Assembly (NCBI GenBank): GCA_963746805.1
Contig: CAVVCQ010000008.1
Coordinates: 558,001 to 622,000, forward strand
Source: DATHTC01 sp963746805
GTDB taxonomy: Bacteria; Actinomycetota; Thermoleophilia; Gaiellales; Gaiellaceae
Length of the DNA: 64,000 nt
Reading direction: 5' to 3'
The stretch's first letter is position 1. The number at the start of each line of letters is the position of its first letter. The notes beneath the pieces were generated by a model. That model saw only the letters and a program-made list of their open reading frames with translations. It did no database searches and had not been told where the DNA came from. A program made the position numbers and the translations under genes. Shown here in pieces: positions 8,335-16,831 of this stretch.

Positions 8335-9516
8335 GTGCGCTACGTTCAGCGCGTGACCCGGATCCGATCCGTAGCGCGCGACTACTGGTTCGAGCTGCTG
8401 ATCGCGTTCCTGGCGATCGCGGGCATGCTCGAGCTCGTGGTCGGACGCGACTCGCCGGGCGCGCCGCCCACGACGCTCTGGATCGCGATACCCACAGTCG
8501 GCGTCCTCGTACTGCTCCTCCTCGCACGCCGGCGCTTTCCTTTCGCCGCTCCGGCTGGCTACTGGCTCCTGGCCGCGGCGATCTCGTTCGCGGACGGGGT
8601 GCTGCTCGCGTTCGTCGGCAGCCTCAGCATCGTCGGGTTGGCAAGCGCGTTTCTGCTCGGGAACCTGCGGAATCCGCTCAAGGCAGGAGCGGGCCTGATC
8701 ATCGTGGTCGTTGGAATCGTCGTCGTCGTCTACAACATCCCAGGCGAGACGGTCAGCGACCTCGTCTTCATCCCCCTCCGGTTCGTAGTCGCCTGGGTCG
8801 CGGGCTACGCGCTACGTGAGCGTGCCGAGCAAGCGGAAGCGGCGGAAGAGCGCGCGACGCACGCGGAGCGGGAACGCGAGTCAGCCGCACGCGTCGCGGT
8901 AGCGGAGGAGCGTGTGCGCATCGCCCGCGAGCTCCACGACGTCGTCGCTCACGCTGTCAGCGTCATGGTCCTCCAGGTTGGCACCGTCAGGCACAACCTC
9001 CCTGCTGCATCCGAGGACCACGGTCTCCTCAAAGGCGTCGAGCGGGCCGGTCGGACTGCGCTTGCCGAGATGCGGCGTCTGCTCGCTGCCATGCGCCGCG
9101 AAGGGGACGAAGCTGAACTCTCGCCCCAGCCAGGCCTGGACGCCCTCGATTCGTTGCTCGACGAAGTCAGCCGCGCTGGTCTGCCTGTCGAGTTACATGT
9201 CGACGGGACGCCTTTCCCGCTTCCGAGAGGGATCGACCTCTCTGCTTACCGCATCGTTCAAGAAGGCCTGACGAATGCTCTCAAGCACGCGCATGCCAGC
9301 GACGCAGACGTGACGGTCCGCTATCGGCCAACCGAGCTCGAGATCGAGGTGCGTGACAACGGCCGGGGCAGCGCGACCAACGGCGGTCTTGGTCACGGGC
9401 TCATCGGCATCCGCGAGCGGGTCATGATCTACGGCGGCAGAATGACCGCGGGAACATCCGTCGATGGCGGCTTCGTCCTCAGCACACGCCTCCCGCTCGC
9501 CGAGGACGAACGATGA
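8335..9516 (+). CDS. Sensor histidine kinase, HisKA_3/NarX type (DesK-like)
   Basis: This kinase has 393 residues. Residues 15-160 contain five or six membrane segments with almost no extracytoplasmic loop, so it probably senses the membrane or an intramembrane cue, as in the DesK and LiaS families. Then follow a short coiled coil rich in Ala and Glu, the H-box RIARELHDVVAHAV (phospho-His near residue 200) and a HATPase_c domain with N-box EGLTNALKHAH and G-boxes DNGRG and GLGHGLIGIRERV. The stop overlaps the regulator start by four bases (ATGA), so the two are translationally coupled. Codon choice here looks less GC-extreme than in neighbours, which fits transfer. Confidence 0.92.
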   Translation: MRYVQRVTRIRSVARDYWFELLIAFLAIAGMLELVVGRDSPGAPPTTLWIAIPTVGVLVLLLLARRRFPFAAPAGYWLLAAAISFADGVLLAFVGSLSIVGLASAFLLGNLRNPLKAGAGLIIVVVGIVVVVYNIPGETVSDLVFIPLRFVVAWVAGYALRERAEQAEAAEERATHAERERESAARVAVAEERVRIARELHDVVAHAVSVMVLQVGTVRHNLPAASEDHGLLKGVERAGRTALAEMRRLLAAMRREGDEAELSPQPGLDALDSLLDEVSRAGLPVELHVDGTPFPLPRGIDLSAYRIVQEGLTNALKHAHASDADVTVRYRPTELEIEVRDNGRGSATNGGLGHGLIGIRERVMIYGGRMTAGTSVDGGFVLSTRLPLAEDER

Positions 9517-10235
9517 CGATCCGTGTCCTCGTCGCTGACGACCAGTCGATGGTTCGGGCCGGCTTTCGCGTACTGCTCGGACGTGAGGAGGACATCGAAG
9601 TGGTCGCCGAGGCGAGCAACGGGCTCGAGGCCGTGCAGAAAGCCGCCCAGTTCAACCCCTCCATCGTGCTGATGGACATCCGCATGCCCGAGCTGGACGG
9701 TTTGCAGGCGACCGAACGCATCCTGGCCGCCAACAGCGCCGCGCGGATCCTGATTCTTACGACGTTCGACCTTGACGAATACGTATTCAAGGCGTTGAGA
9801 GCGGGCGCGAGCGGGTTCGTCCTCAAGGACGACTCACCCGAACAGCTGATCGCCGCGATCCGTACGGTCGCAAGCGGCGAGGCGCTCCTCTCACCGGCGG
9901 TCACGACACGCGTGATCAAGAAGTTCGTCCGCACACCACATCCGGATCCTCCGATTGAATTCGAGGAGCTCAGTGAGCGTGAACGAGGTGTCTTTCGCTT
10001 GTTGGTCGACGGGCGCTCAAATGCGGAGATCGCGAACGAGCTCTACATCAGCGAGGCCACTGTCAAGACTCACGTCACTCATATTCTTCAGAAGCTCAAG
10101 GTCCGCGACCGCGTGCAGGCAGTCGTGCTCGCGTACCAAACGGGCCTCGTCGAGTCGGATGCGTTGGGGTCCGGTCATGACGCGACCTCGGCGGTGCCGC
10201 GAAAGCCCGCCGCGCACCACGACATCCTCGACTGA
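9513..10235 (+). CDS. NarL/LuxR-family response regulator
   Basis: This is a 240-residue regulator. The receiver domain has the acidic pair DD in VLVADDQ, the phospho-acceptor Asp in VLMDIRMPELDG (near residue 54) and Lys in FVLKDDS. The C-terminal LuxR HTH reads LSERERGVFRLLVDGRSNAEIANELYISEATVKTHV. It is the partner of the kinase with which it overlaps by four bases. The tail after residue 215 is unusual (rich in Ser, Ala, His) and runs towards the second copy of the direct repeat. Targets are unknown; the divergent CPBP gene is an obvious candidate. It is paralogous to the regulator at 13089-13763. Confidence 0.92.
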   Translation: MTIRVLVADDQSMVRAGFRVLLGREEDIEVVAEASNGLEAVQKAAQFNPSIVLMDIRMPELDGLQATERILAANSAARILILTTFDLDEYVFKALRAGASGFVLKDDSPEQLIAAIRTVASGEALLSPAVTTRVIKKFVRTPHPDPPIEFEELSERERGVFRLLVDGRSNAEIANELYISEATVKTHVTHILQKLKVRDRVQAVVLAYQTGLVESDALGSGHDATSAVPRKPAAHHDILD

Positions 10236-10278
10236 ACCCATCTCGCGCAAGAGCACGGGCCCCAGTGCATGGGTGATC

Positions 10279-10328
10279 GGTCGCGCACGTGTGGGCTGGG
10301 GGCCGGACGTGAGCGCGTACGAGTACCG
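10279..10328 (+). repeat. Direct repeat, right copy (orphan 3' end of a beta-helix gene)
   Basis: These 50 bases match 7251-7300 with three mismatches and read GRARVGWGPDVSAYEYR followed by Pro and a stop. No beta-helix coding sequence precedes them; the response regulator lies directly upstream. The copy is therefore a severed gene end. It occupies most of the 109-base gap between the regulator and the convergent MBL gene. Confidence 0.9.
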
Positions 10329-10344
10329 CCCCTGACTTCGCGCG

Positions 10345-11193
10345 TCAGGCGGGCGCGACGGCGATCCACTCACCCTCGCGCGCCAGCTCCGGCGGCTCTC
10401 CGTCGCCGTCCCAGAGCTCGCGGGCGCGGGCCTGCAGCAGCAGCAGGTCGCCGTCGGTGTGCAGCGGATCGTGGTGGAAGAGGACGAGCTGCCGGACGCC
10501 GGCGGCACGCGCGAACGCGACCGTCTGGGCGACGCTCGAGTGGCCCCACCCGACACGGTCGACGTACTCGTTCTCGAAGTACTGCGAGTCGTGGAGGAGG
10601 ACGTCCGCATCCTGGGCGACGCTGCCACCGGAGATCCAGTCGAGCGTCACCTCCGCGAGGTCGGCCCCGAGCGCCGGCTCGTGGTCGGGGATGTAGGCGA
10701 GTACCGCGCCGTCCGCCTCGATCCGATAGCCGACGGTCGGCCCGGGGTGCACGACCTGGGCCGCCGTCAGGCGGGCGCCGCCGATCGTCCACGGCTCGTC
10801 GGGCACGTCGTGGAAGACGAGCTGCGCCGGAACGTCGGAGAGCTGGATCGGGAAGAGCGGCGGCGAGAAGTAGGCGGCGATCCTCTGCGCCAGGTCCCGC
10901 ACCGGGGACGCCGGGCCCCAGATGTGCACCTCGTTCTGCGCCTGCCAGATCGGCGTGAAGAAGCCCAGCCCCTCGAGGTGGTCGAGGTGGAGGTGCGTGA
11001 GCAGCAGATGAATCGGCGCGCCGTTGGGCTCCAGCTCGAGGCCGAGCGCGCGGGCGCCGGTGCCGGCGTCGAGCACGAGGATCGTGCCGTCGTCGAGCAC
11101 GACCTCGAGACACGACGTGTTGCCGCCGTAGCGCACGGTGTCCCGACCCGGGGTGGCCAGCGATCCGCGGCAGCCCCAGACCCGGACGCGCAC
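10345..11193 (-). CDS. MBL-fold metallohydrolase
   Basis: This 282-residue metallo-beta-lactamase-fold enzyme has the metal-binding motif THLHLDHLEG (HxHxDH, near residue 68), VHPGPTVGYRI and a later D/H pair (LLHDSQYF, HHDPLHTD). The N-terminal WGCRGSLATPG...YGGNTSC is typical of the subgroup related to cyclic-phosphodiesterase and RNase Z-like proteins, which includes many two-component-associated proteins. The product is probably a cytoplasmic phosphodiesterase of unknown substrate. The GTG start lies two bases after the stop of the PAS protein gene, so the two form an operon and may form a sensor plus output pair. Confidence 0.85.
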   Translation of the reverse strand: MRVRVWGCRGSLATPGRDTVRYGGNTSCLEVVLDDGTILVLDAGTGARALGLELEPNGAPIHLLLTHLHLDHLEGLGFFTPIWQAQNEVHIWGPASPVRDLAQRIAAYFSPPLFPIQLSDVPAQLVFHDVPDEPWTIGGARLTAAQVVHPGPTVGYRIEADGAVLAYIPDHEPALGADLAEVTLDWISGGSVAQDADVLLHDSQYFENEYVDRVGWGHSSVAQTVAFARAAGVRQLVLFHHDPLHTDGDLLLLQARARELWDGDGEPPELAREGEWIAVAPA

Positions 11194-11195
11194 GC

Positions 11196-11606
11196 TCAGG
11201 CCTCCCAGAAGATGTTCACGACGCCGACGAGCTCGTCCTTGTGCGTGAGCAGCGGGAACGCCGTCACGGAGAGCTCGTGCGGGACGCCGTCGAGCCCGGT
11301 CATGCGCAACGAGGCATGCGCCGGCTGCTGCTGGAGGAGCGCGATCCCGCCCGGGATCTCCTCGAGCGGCATCGGCGAGCCGTCGAGCCGCTCGACCGAG
11401 AACAGCGAGGACCACTCGTCCGCGCGCATCTCGCCGGCCTCGGCGAAGCTCCGGCCGAGCACGCCCTCGGCGGGCTCGTTGTAGTAGACGAGCGTCCCCT
11501 CGGCGTCGTTCACGAATGTCGGCGTGGCGAGCTTCGACGCGAACTCGCGCGCAAGGATCAGGACGAGGTTCTTCGGTCGCCGCTGCACGCTCGGTCCGTC
11601 GCCCAT
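11196..11606 (-). CDS. Stand-alone PAS-domain protein
   Basis: This protein of 136 residues is a single PAS fold: ATPTFVNDAEGTLVYYNEPAEGVLGRSF (PAS core), then RLDGSPMPLEEIPGG and a C-terminal strand with LSVTAFPLLTHKDELVGVVNIFWEA. It has no output domain, so it probably acts through a partner, and the MBL hydrolase two bases downstream is the natural candidate. A TAGGAT box nine bases before the ATG suggests a nearly leaderless transcript for both genes. Confidence 0.85.
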   Translation of the reverse strand: MGDGPSVQRRPKNLVLILAREFASKLATPTFVNDAEGTLVYYNEPAEGVLGRSFAEAGEMRADEWSSLFSVERLDGSPMPLEEIPGGIALLQQQPAHASLRMTGLDGVPHELSVTAFPLLTHKDELVGVVNIFWEA

Positions 11607-11615
11607 CGTCCTTCG

Positions 11616-11621
11616 ATCCTA
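11616..11621 (-). promoter_or_regulatory. -10 box for the PAS-MBL operon
   Basis: TAGGAT on the minus strand ends nine bases before the ATG at 11606. No Shine-Dalgarno sequence is visible in between except a weak AAGGA. Confidence 0.4.
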
Positions 11622-11628
11622 CGCCCGG

Positions 11629-12474
11629 TCAGGCGGTGTGGTCGAGGACGGACCCGACGACCTGGTCCCATAAGGGGCGCGGCGGCACCTCGTGACCCAT
11701 GCCCTCGAGGAGCACGAGGCGCGCGCCCGGGATCGCGGCGGCGAGCGCCTGGCCGTGGGCGGGCGGGAACAGCGGGTCGTCCGTCCCGTGGAGCACGAGC
11801 GTCGGTGCCCGGATCTCGCCGAGCCGAGGCAGCAGCGGCTCGCCGCCCTCGAGCAGGAGGTGGTTCTTCGTGCTCGCCTCGATGTCCACCGTGCGGCTGA
11901 CGACCCTCGCCGCGAGCGCGCGCGCCGCGTCCTCGTCGAACGGGAGCGTGCCGGCGTAGGCGTGGGCGTCGTCGACGAGGTAGGCGACGACCGCGTCCCG
12001 GTCGGACCAGTCGGGCTCGGGCGGCGGCGCGTCGAACCGCGCCCGCAGCCGGTCGGACGGGGGCGGGAGCCCGGGGCCGCCGGCGCTCGTTGCGATCAGC
12101 GTCAGCGACGCGACCCGGTCGGCGTGGTCGAGCGCGAGGTGCTGCGCGATCCCGCCGCCCATGGAGACGCCCACGACGTGCGCCCGCGCGACGCCGAGAG
12201 CGTCGAGTAGGCCGACGGCGTCCGCGACCAGGTCCATCCCGTCGTATGCCGGCGCGCCCGGCGCGGACGCGACCGAGCCTCCGGTGTCGCGCAGGTCGTA
12301 GCGGATCACGAAGCGCGGACCGGCCGCGAGGCGCTCGCAGAGCCCGTTCTCCCACCAGTCCATCGACATCGCCATGCCGCCGATCAGCAGGAGCGCAGGG
12401 CTCGCCGGCGACCCGAACGTCTCCACGCAGAGCTCGACGCCGTTGGCGGTGACCGTCCTCGGCCCTGAGGTCAC
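11629..12474 (-). CDS. Alpha/beta-fold hydrolase
   Basis: This is a 281-residue hydrolase. The motifs are LLIGGMAMS (oxyanion hole region), RYDLRDTGGS, the nucleophile elbow GVSMGG (Ser near residue 97), the acid segment LHGTDDPLFPP and the catalytic His in EGMGHEVP near residue 264. The pattern resembles aclacinomycin methylesterase/RdmC-like and 3-oxoadipate enol-lactonase-like enzymes, but the substrate is not determined. Its GTG overlaps the stop of the DHFR-like gene by four bases (GTGA), so both are co-translated. Confidence 0.88.
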   Translation of the reverse strand: MTSGPRTVTANGVELCVETFGSPASPALLLIGGMAMSMDWWENGLCERLAAGPRFVIRYDLRDTGGSVASAPGAPAYDGMDLVADAVGLLDALGVARAHVVGVSMGGGIAQHLALDHADRVASLTLIATSAGGPGLPPPSDRLRARFDAPPPEPDWSDRDAVVAYLVDDAHAYAGTLPFDEDAARALAARVVSRTVDIEASTKNHLLLEGGEPLLPRLGEIRAPTLVLHGTDDPLFPPAHGQALAAAIPGARLVLLEGMGHEVPPRPLWDQVVGSVLDHTA

Positions 12475-13028
12475 GAGGCGACGCGATAGCGGAGGTACAC
12501 GGTGCCGTTGCCGAACCGGCGCTCGTCCAGCAGCTCGAGCGGAAGCTGGACGCCGTCGGGGAACACCCGAGTCCCGCCCCCCACCACGTGCGGCACCAGG
12601 AGGAGCTGCAGCTCGTCGACCAGCCCGGCCGCAAGGGCGTGGGCCGCGAGTTCCGGGCCGCCGATCCCGAGGTCGCGGTCGGCGGACTCCTTCAGGCGCC
12701 TGACCGCATCGGGGTCGAACTCCCGCTCGAGCCGCGTGCGCTCGCTCGAGACCGACGGCAGCGTCCGCGAGTACACGATCTTGTCCGCGTCGCGCCACAC
12801 CTCGGCGTAGTCGCGGATGTGCGGCGGCAGGTCGACGAGGTCGAGCGTCTCCCACCAGACCATCACCTCGTACATCCGACGGCCGTAGAGGTAGGTGCCG
12901 AGCGACCGCTCGAGGTCGTTCACGAACGCGTGCACCTCGGCGTCCGGCTCGGCCCAGTCGAAGCGGCCGTCCTCGTCGGCGACGGAGCCGTCGAGCGACG
13001 CGAGGGCGGTGTAGATCAGCCGGGCCAT
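12471..13028 (-). CDS. Dihydrofolate reductase-family protein (RibD C-terminal-like)
   Basis: This protein of 185 residues has the RibD C-terminal/DHFR fold: an N-terminal LIYTALASLDGSVAD strand-turn, YGRRMYEVMVWWE, and the NADPH-binding stretch DLGIGGPELAAHALAAGLVDELQLLLVPHVVGGGTRVFPDG. Stand-alone actinobacterial members are common and mostly uncharacterised; they are not the essential folate enzyme. It is the first gene of a two-gene unit with the hydrolase downstream (four-base overlap). Neither a clear -10 box nor a good ribosome site is visible before the ATG. Confidence 0.9.
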   Translation of the reverse strand: MARLIYTALASLDGSVADEDGRFDWAEPDAEVHAFVNDLERSLGTYLYGRRMYEVMVWWETLDLVDLPPHIRDYAEVWRDADKIVYSRTLPSVSSERTRLEREFDPDAVRRLKESADRDLGIGGPELAAHALAAGLVDELQLLLVPHVVGGGTRVFPDGVQLPLELLDERRFGNGTVYLRYRVAS

Positions 13029-13088
13029 GCCCTGTTCATGCTCACGAACTGCTCACCTCCCCGTACAGACCGGGCGACACCTGCGAAC

Positions 13089-13763
13089 TCATCGCTCGTC
13101 GTGCACGCGCGGGACGACCAGGCCGGACTCGTACGCGACGACCACGGCCTGTGTGCGGTCGCGCAGGTGGAGCTTCGACAGGATGCGGCTCACGTGGGTC
13201 TTGACGGTCTCGTCACTCACGACGAGCCGTACGGCGATCTCTCCGTTCGACATGCCTTCGGCCACGAGCCGCAGCACCTCGACCTCCCGCGGCGTCAGCT
13301 CGGCGAGCGCGTCGGGGCGCGGCGGCAGCGTCGGCCGCAGGCGGGCGAACTCGGCCACGAGCCGACGGGTGACCGAAGGGTCGAGCAACGCCTCGCCGGC
13401 GGCGACGACCCTGACGGCGTCGAAGAGCGTCTCGGCGGTGACGTCCTTCAGCAGGAACCCGCTCGCGCCGGCGCCGAGCGCGTCGTAGACGTACTCGTCC
13501 AGGTCGAACGTGGTGAGGACGATCACCTTCGGCGCCTGCTCGCCGTCCTCGCCCAGGCGCCGCGTCGCCTCGATCCCGTCGATTGCGGGCATCCGGATGT
13601 CCATGAGCACGACGTCGGGCCGTTGCTCGCGGCACACGCGCACCGCCTCCTCGCCGTCCGCGGCGGTGCCGACGACCTCGATGTCGTCCCGGGTGTCGAG
13701 GAGCGCGGCGAACCCGGCCCGCACGATCTGCTGATCGTCCGCGACGACGACCCGGATCGTCAT
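13089..13763 (-). CDS. NarL/LuxR-family response regulator
   Basis: This is a 224-residue regulator. It has a receiver domain with ADDQ, VLMDIRMPAIDG (phospho-Asp near residue 54) and FLLKDVT, and a LuxR HTH (LTPREVEVLRLVAEGMSNGEIAVRLVVSDETVKTHVSRIL). It starts MTIRVVVADDQ and ends LRDRTQAVVVAYESGLV, closely paralogous to the regulator at 9513. It overlaps the upstream kinase gene by four bases. Given the ABC exporter divergent from the kinase, control of that transporter is the likely role, as in many LiaRS/BceRS-like or DrrAB-linked systems. Confidence 0.92.
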   Translation of the reverse strand: MTIRVVVADDQQIVRAGFAALLDTRDDIEVVGTAADGEEAVRVCREQRPDVVLMDIRMPAIDGIEATRRLGEDGEQAPKVIVLTTFDLDEYVYDALGAGASGFLLKDVTAETLFDAVRVVAAGEALLDPSVTRRLVAEFARLRPTLPPRPDALAELTPREVEVLRLVAEGMSNGEIAVRLVVSDETVKTHVSRILSKLHLRDRTQAVVVAYESGLVVPRVHDER

Positions 13764-14947
13764 GCGGCGCGGACCGGGACCGGCAGCTCGGCCTCGACGA
13801 CGAAACCGCCGTCCGGCGCCGGGCCGATGGACAGCGTCCCGCCGACCATGAGGACGCGCTCGCGCATGCCGAGGAGCCCGTGCCCGTCCAGCTCGGCCTC
13901 GGCCGGGCCCGGGCCGTGGTCGCGGACCCGCAGCCGCAGTGCGTCGGCGCCGTAGCCGAGCTCGACCTCGACGTCCGAGCCGGGCGCGTGCCGCCGCGCG
14001 TTCGTCAGCGCCTCCTGGAGGATCCGGTACGCGCAGAGGTCGACGCCCGGCGGCAGCGTGGTCACGTCGCCCTCCACCGTGAGCCGCACCTCGCTTCCTG
14101 CCGCGCGCGCCGTCTCGACGAGGTCGTCCAGCAGGGCCAGCCCCGGCTGCGGTGCGCGCTCGGGCTCGCCGTTCGCGTCCGCCCGCAGCACGCCGAGCAG
14201 GCGGCGCATCTCGGCGAGCGCGTCGCGTGCCGTGTCGCCAATCGCCGCGAACTGGGCGCGGCCCTCGTCCGGCAGCCCCTCGATGGTCAGGCGGGCCGTC
14301 TCGGCCTGCACGGCGATCGCCGAGACGTGGTGGGCGACGACGTCGTGGAGGTCGCGCGCGATGCGCGCCCGCTCGCCCATGGCGGCCTGGTCGTGGAGGC
14401 TGTCGGCCATGGCGCGGCGGGTCTCGTCCCGCTCGGCCAGCGCCTGTCCGCGCTGGTGACGCAGGTCTCCGAGCGCTTCGGCCGCGACCACGAGCATGAG
14501 CAGCAGGACGTTCGACAGGCTGGCGTCCTCCCCCGAGAACGGCGCGATCACGTTGACCAGGAACGGAGCCGCGAGCAGCGCCGACCAGCGTCGCCGATGC
14601 GCGCCGGCGAAGAGATACAGCACGGTCATGAGGGCGAGGACGGCGGAGACTGTCAGGGTCCCGGTGTTGTCGGTGATCGCCAGCAGCACGCCGAAGACGA
14701 TCACCCCCGCCGACCACGCGAGACGCGTGCGCGCGAGCGCCAGCGGGAGCGTCGCGAGCAGATTCGCGATCACCGCCAGACCGATCTCCTCGGCGTAGAT
14801 CGTCACCTCGGCGATCGAGACGAGCCCGAGCACGAGCGCGAGGATGAGCGGCCCGTCCGGGCCGGCCAGCACGCGCCGTGCCGCCACGCCAGCGCGGCCG
14901 ACCGCGGCGGCGGCGTCGTCGAACGGGTCGGGAGGCGCCTCGTTCAC
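13760..14947 (-). CDS. Sensor histidine kinase, HisKA_3 type
   Basis: This kinase has 395 residues. Residues 35-170 hold about five membrane segments with short loops, an intramembrane-sensing design. The DHp domain carries ARIARDLHDVVAHHVSAIAV (phospho-His near residue 199), and the ATPase domain has EALTNARRHA, DHGPGP and DGHGLLGMRERV. The start GTG at 14947 is chosen because a GACAAT box lies exactly six bases upstream, as at other leaderless genes here. The open frame extends further upstream but that part is low-complexity. It is coupled to its regulator (ATGA overlap). Confidence 0.9.
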   Translation of the reverse strand: MNEAPPDPFDDAAAAVGRAGVAARRVLAGPDGPLILALVLGLVSIAEVTIYAEEIGLAVIANLLATLPLALARTRLAWSAGVIVFGVLLAITDNTGTLTVSAVLALMTVLYLFAGAHRRRWSALLAAPFLVNVIAPFSGEDASLSNVLLLMLVVAAEALGDLRHQRGQALAERDETRRAMADSLHDQAAMGERARIARDLHDVVAHHVSAIAVQAETARLTIEGLPDEGRAQFAAIGDTARDALAEMRRLLGVLRADANGEPERAPQPGLALLDDLVETARAAGSEVRLTVEGDVTTLPPGVDLCAYRILQEALTNARRHAPGSDVEVELGYGADALRLRVRDHGPGPAEAELDGHGLLGMRERVLMVGGTLSIGPAPDGGFVVEAELPVPVRAA

Positions 14948-14953
14948 GCCGTC

Positions 14954-14959
14954 ATTGTC
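14954..14959 (-). promoter_or_regulatory. -10 box of a leaderless promoter for the kinase/regulator pair
   Basis: GACAAT on the minus strand ends six bases before the GTG at 14947. It helps to choose this start over more distal ones. Confidence 0.4.
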
Positions 14960-15009
14960 GCCTCCGGGCCGTCGGCCCGCGTCGTCCCGGAACGCGATCT
15001 CTGGCGTCA

Positions 15010-15021
15010 CCCCCGCGGGGG
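15010..15021. promoter_or_regulatory. Perfect 12-base palindrome in a divergent intergenic region
   Basis: CCCCCGCGGGGG is a perfect palindrome about 100 bases from the ABC transporter start and 60 bases from the kinase start. It could be an operator for the local response regulator or simply a product of high GC content. Confidence 0.25.
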
Positions 15022-15100
15022 ACGGCGGGCCTCGCCGCCACCGGCGCGGGGGTCGCGAAAGACGGCTCCGGGGCGCGACGACAGCGGCGCGGGGCGGGCG

Positions 15101-15106
15101 TACCGT
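15101..15106 (+). promoter_or_regulatory. -10 box of a leaderless promoter for the ABC transporter
   Basis: TACCGT ends seven bases before the ATG at 15114, with no Shine-Dalgarno sequence between. Confidence 0.45.
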
Positions 15107-15113
15107 GGCTCGC

Positions 15114-16028
15114 ATGGATGCCGCGATCGAAGTGCGAGGCGTGACGAAGCGCTACGGGCCCACGCTCGCCGTCGACGGGCTGTCGTTCACCGTGCGGCCC
15201 GGGCGCGTGACCGGCTTCGTCGGGCCGAACGGCGCCGGCAAGTCGACGACGATGCGGATGATCCTCGGGCTCGATGCCCTCGACGCCGGCGAGATCCGCG
15301 TGGGCGGGCGGCGCTACACCGAGCTCGCGAGCCCGCTGCGCGAGGTCGGCGCGCTCCTCGACGCGGGCGCGACGCATCCCGGACGGCGCGCGCGCGACCA
15401 CCTGCTCTGGCTCGCGGCCGGCAACCGCCTGCCGCGCGGCCGCGTCGACGAGGTGCTCGAGCTCGTCGGACTGACGAGCGTCGCGCGCAGGCGCACCGGG
15501 GGCTTCTCCCTCGGCATGGCGCAGCGCCTCGGGATCGCCGCAGCCCTGCTCGGCGACCCGCCTATCCTCCTCTTCGACGAGCCGGTCAACGGCCTCGACC
15601 CGCAGGGCATCGGGTGGATCCGGGAGCTGATGCGGTCGCTCGCGACCGAAGGGCGCGCGGTGCTCGTGTCGAGCCACCTGATGAGCGAGCTCGAGGGCAC
15701 CGCCGACGACCTCGTCGTGATCGGGCGGGGCCGCCTCATCGCGGAGACGACCGTGGCCGAGCTGCTCGCCGGCCTGTCCGACGGTCGTGTCCGGCTCCGG
15801 GCGGCCCAGCCCGCGCGGGTGATGACGCTGCTCGCGCGCGCGGGCGGCACCGTGACCTCGACCGGCCCCGACACGCTGATCGTCACCGGCCTCGACGCCG
15901 CGCGGATCGCGGACCTGACGGCCGAGCACGGGCTGCGGCTGCTCGAGCTCTCGCCCGAGCGCACGACCCTCGAAGACGCCTTCCTCGAGCTCACGCGCGA
16001 GGCCGTCGAGTACCGGGCGGGCGCATGA
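15114..16028 (+). CDS. ABC transporter ATP-binding protein
   Basis: This ATPase of 304 residues has Walker A GPNGAGKST (near residue 40), Q-loop region EVGALLDAG, the signature-like FSLGMAQRLG, Walker B ILLFDEPVNGLDP and switch His in VSSHL. The signature has GM in place of the usual GQ/GG, as in BcrA-type and other antibiotic or lipid exporters. The C-terminal extension (TLEDAFLELTREAVEY) is typical of ABC-2 exporters. It overlaps the permease by four bases. It is probably regulated by the divergent kinase/regulator pair. Confidence 0.93.
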   Translation: MDAAIEVRGVTKRYGPTLAVDGLSFTVRPGRVTGFVGPNGAGKSTTMRMILGLDALDAGEIRVGGRRYTELASPLREVGALLDAGATHPGRRARDHLLWLAAGNRLPRGRVDEVLELVGLTSVARRRTGGFSLGMAQRLGIAAALLGDPPILLFDEPVNGLDPQGIGWIRELMRSLATEGRAVLVSSHLMSELEGTADDLVVIGRGRLIAETTVAELLAGLSDGRVRLRAAQPARVMTLLARAGGTVTSTGPDTLIVTGLDAARIADLTAEHGLRLLELSPERTTLEDAFLELTREAVEYRAGA

Positions 16029-16830
16029 GCGGGGCCTGGGCACGGCACCCGCGCTCCGCGCCGAGTGGCTCAAGTTCCGCACGGTCCGCAGCACGGCGTG
16101 GTCGCTGCTGCTCCTCGTGGGCGTCTCGGTCCTCTTCACCGCGTTCGTCTCCGCGGGGTCCTCGACGATGGGCGGGAGCCCGGGTCGGCCCGGTGACAAC
16201 GACCTCGTGCTCGAGAGCCTCAGCGGCATCCTCTTCGGGCAGATCGCGGCGGCCGTGCTCGCGGTGCTCCTGATCACCTCGGAGTACGGCACCGGGATGA
16301 TCCGGACGAGCCTCGCCGCCGACCCACGGCGGCGCACACTGCTGGGAGCCAAGGCCGCGGTGGTCGGCCCGGTCGTGCTCGTCGTCGGCCTCGCCACGAG
16401 CACGACGTGCTTCCTCATCGGCCAGCAGCTCTTCCGCGGCGGCGGCTTCGTGTACGAGAACGGCTATCCGGCCATCTCGCTCACCGACGGCGAGGCGTTC
16501 CGCGCGGTCGTCGGCAGTGCGGCCTACCTCGGCCTCCTCGCGATCTTCGCCCTCGGCGTCGGCGCGATCCTGCGCCACACGGCCGGCGCCATCACCGTCG
16601 TGCTCACGGTCATTCTCGCCCCGGTCGTCGCGATCGGCTTCCTCCCCGACCACATCGCCGAGTACCTGGAGAAGAGCTCGCTGATGGCCGGCGGGCTCGC
16701 GCTCCAGCAGACGGTCGACCGGCCCGACAACATCCCGCTCTCCCCGGGCGCCGGACTGGCCGTCGTCGGCGCCTACGCCGTCGGCGCGCTCGTCCTCGCG
16801 CTCTGGCTGATCGCGCGGCGCGACGCCTGA
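16025..16830 (+). CDS. ABC-2 type transporter permease (frame break near the start)
   Basis: This is an integral membrane subunit of about 267 residues with six membrane segments (SLLLLVGVSVLFTAFV; IAAAVLAVLLITSEYGTGMIRTSL; VVGPVVLVVGLATST; LGLLAIFALGVGAIL; AITVVLTVILAPVVAIGFL; GLAVVGAYAVGALVLALWL). The motif SEYGTGMIRTSL is typical of BcrB-like ABC-2 permeases. The ATG at 16025 overlaps the ATPase stop, but only about five codons later the frame changes (near 16035-16045). The remaining frame is open to 16830 and contains RAEWLKFRTVRST, the usual permease N terminus. An assembly indel in a G-rich run is likely, so the gene may be intact. Confidence 0.85.
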
Positions 16831-16831
16831 G

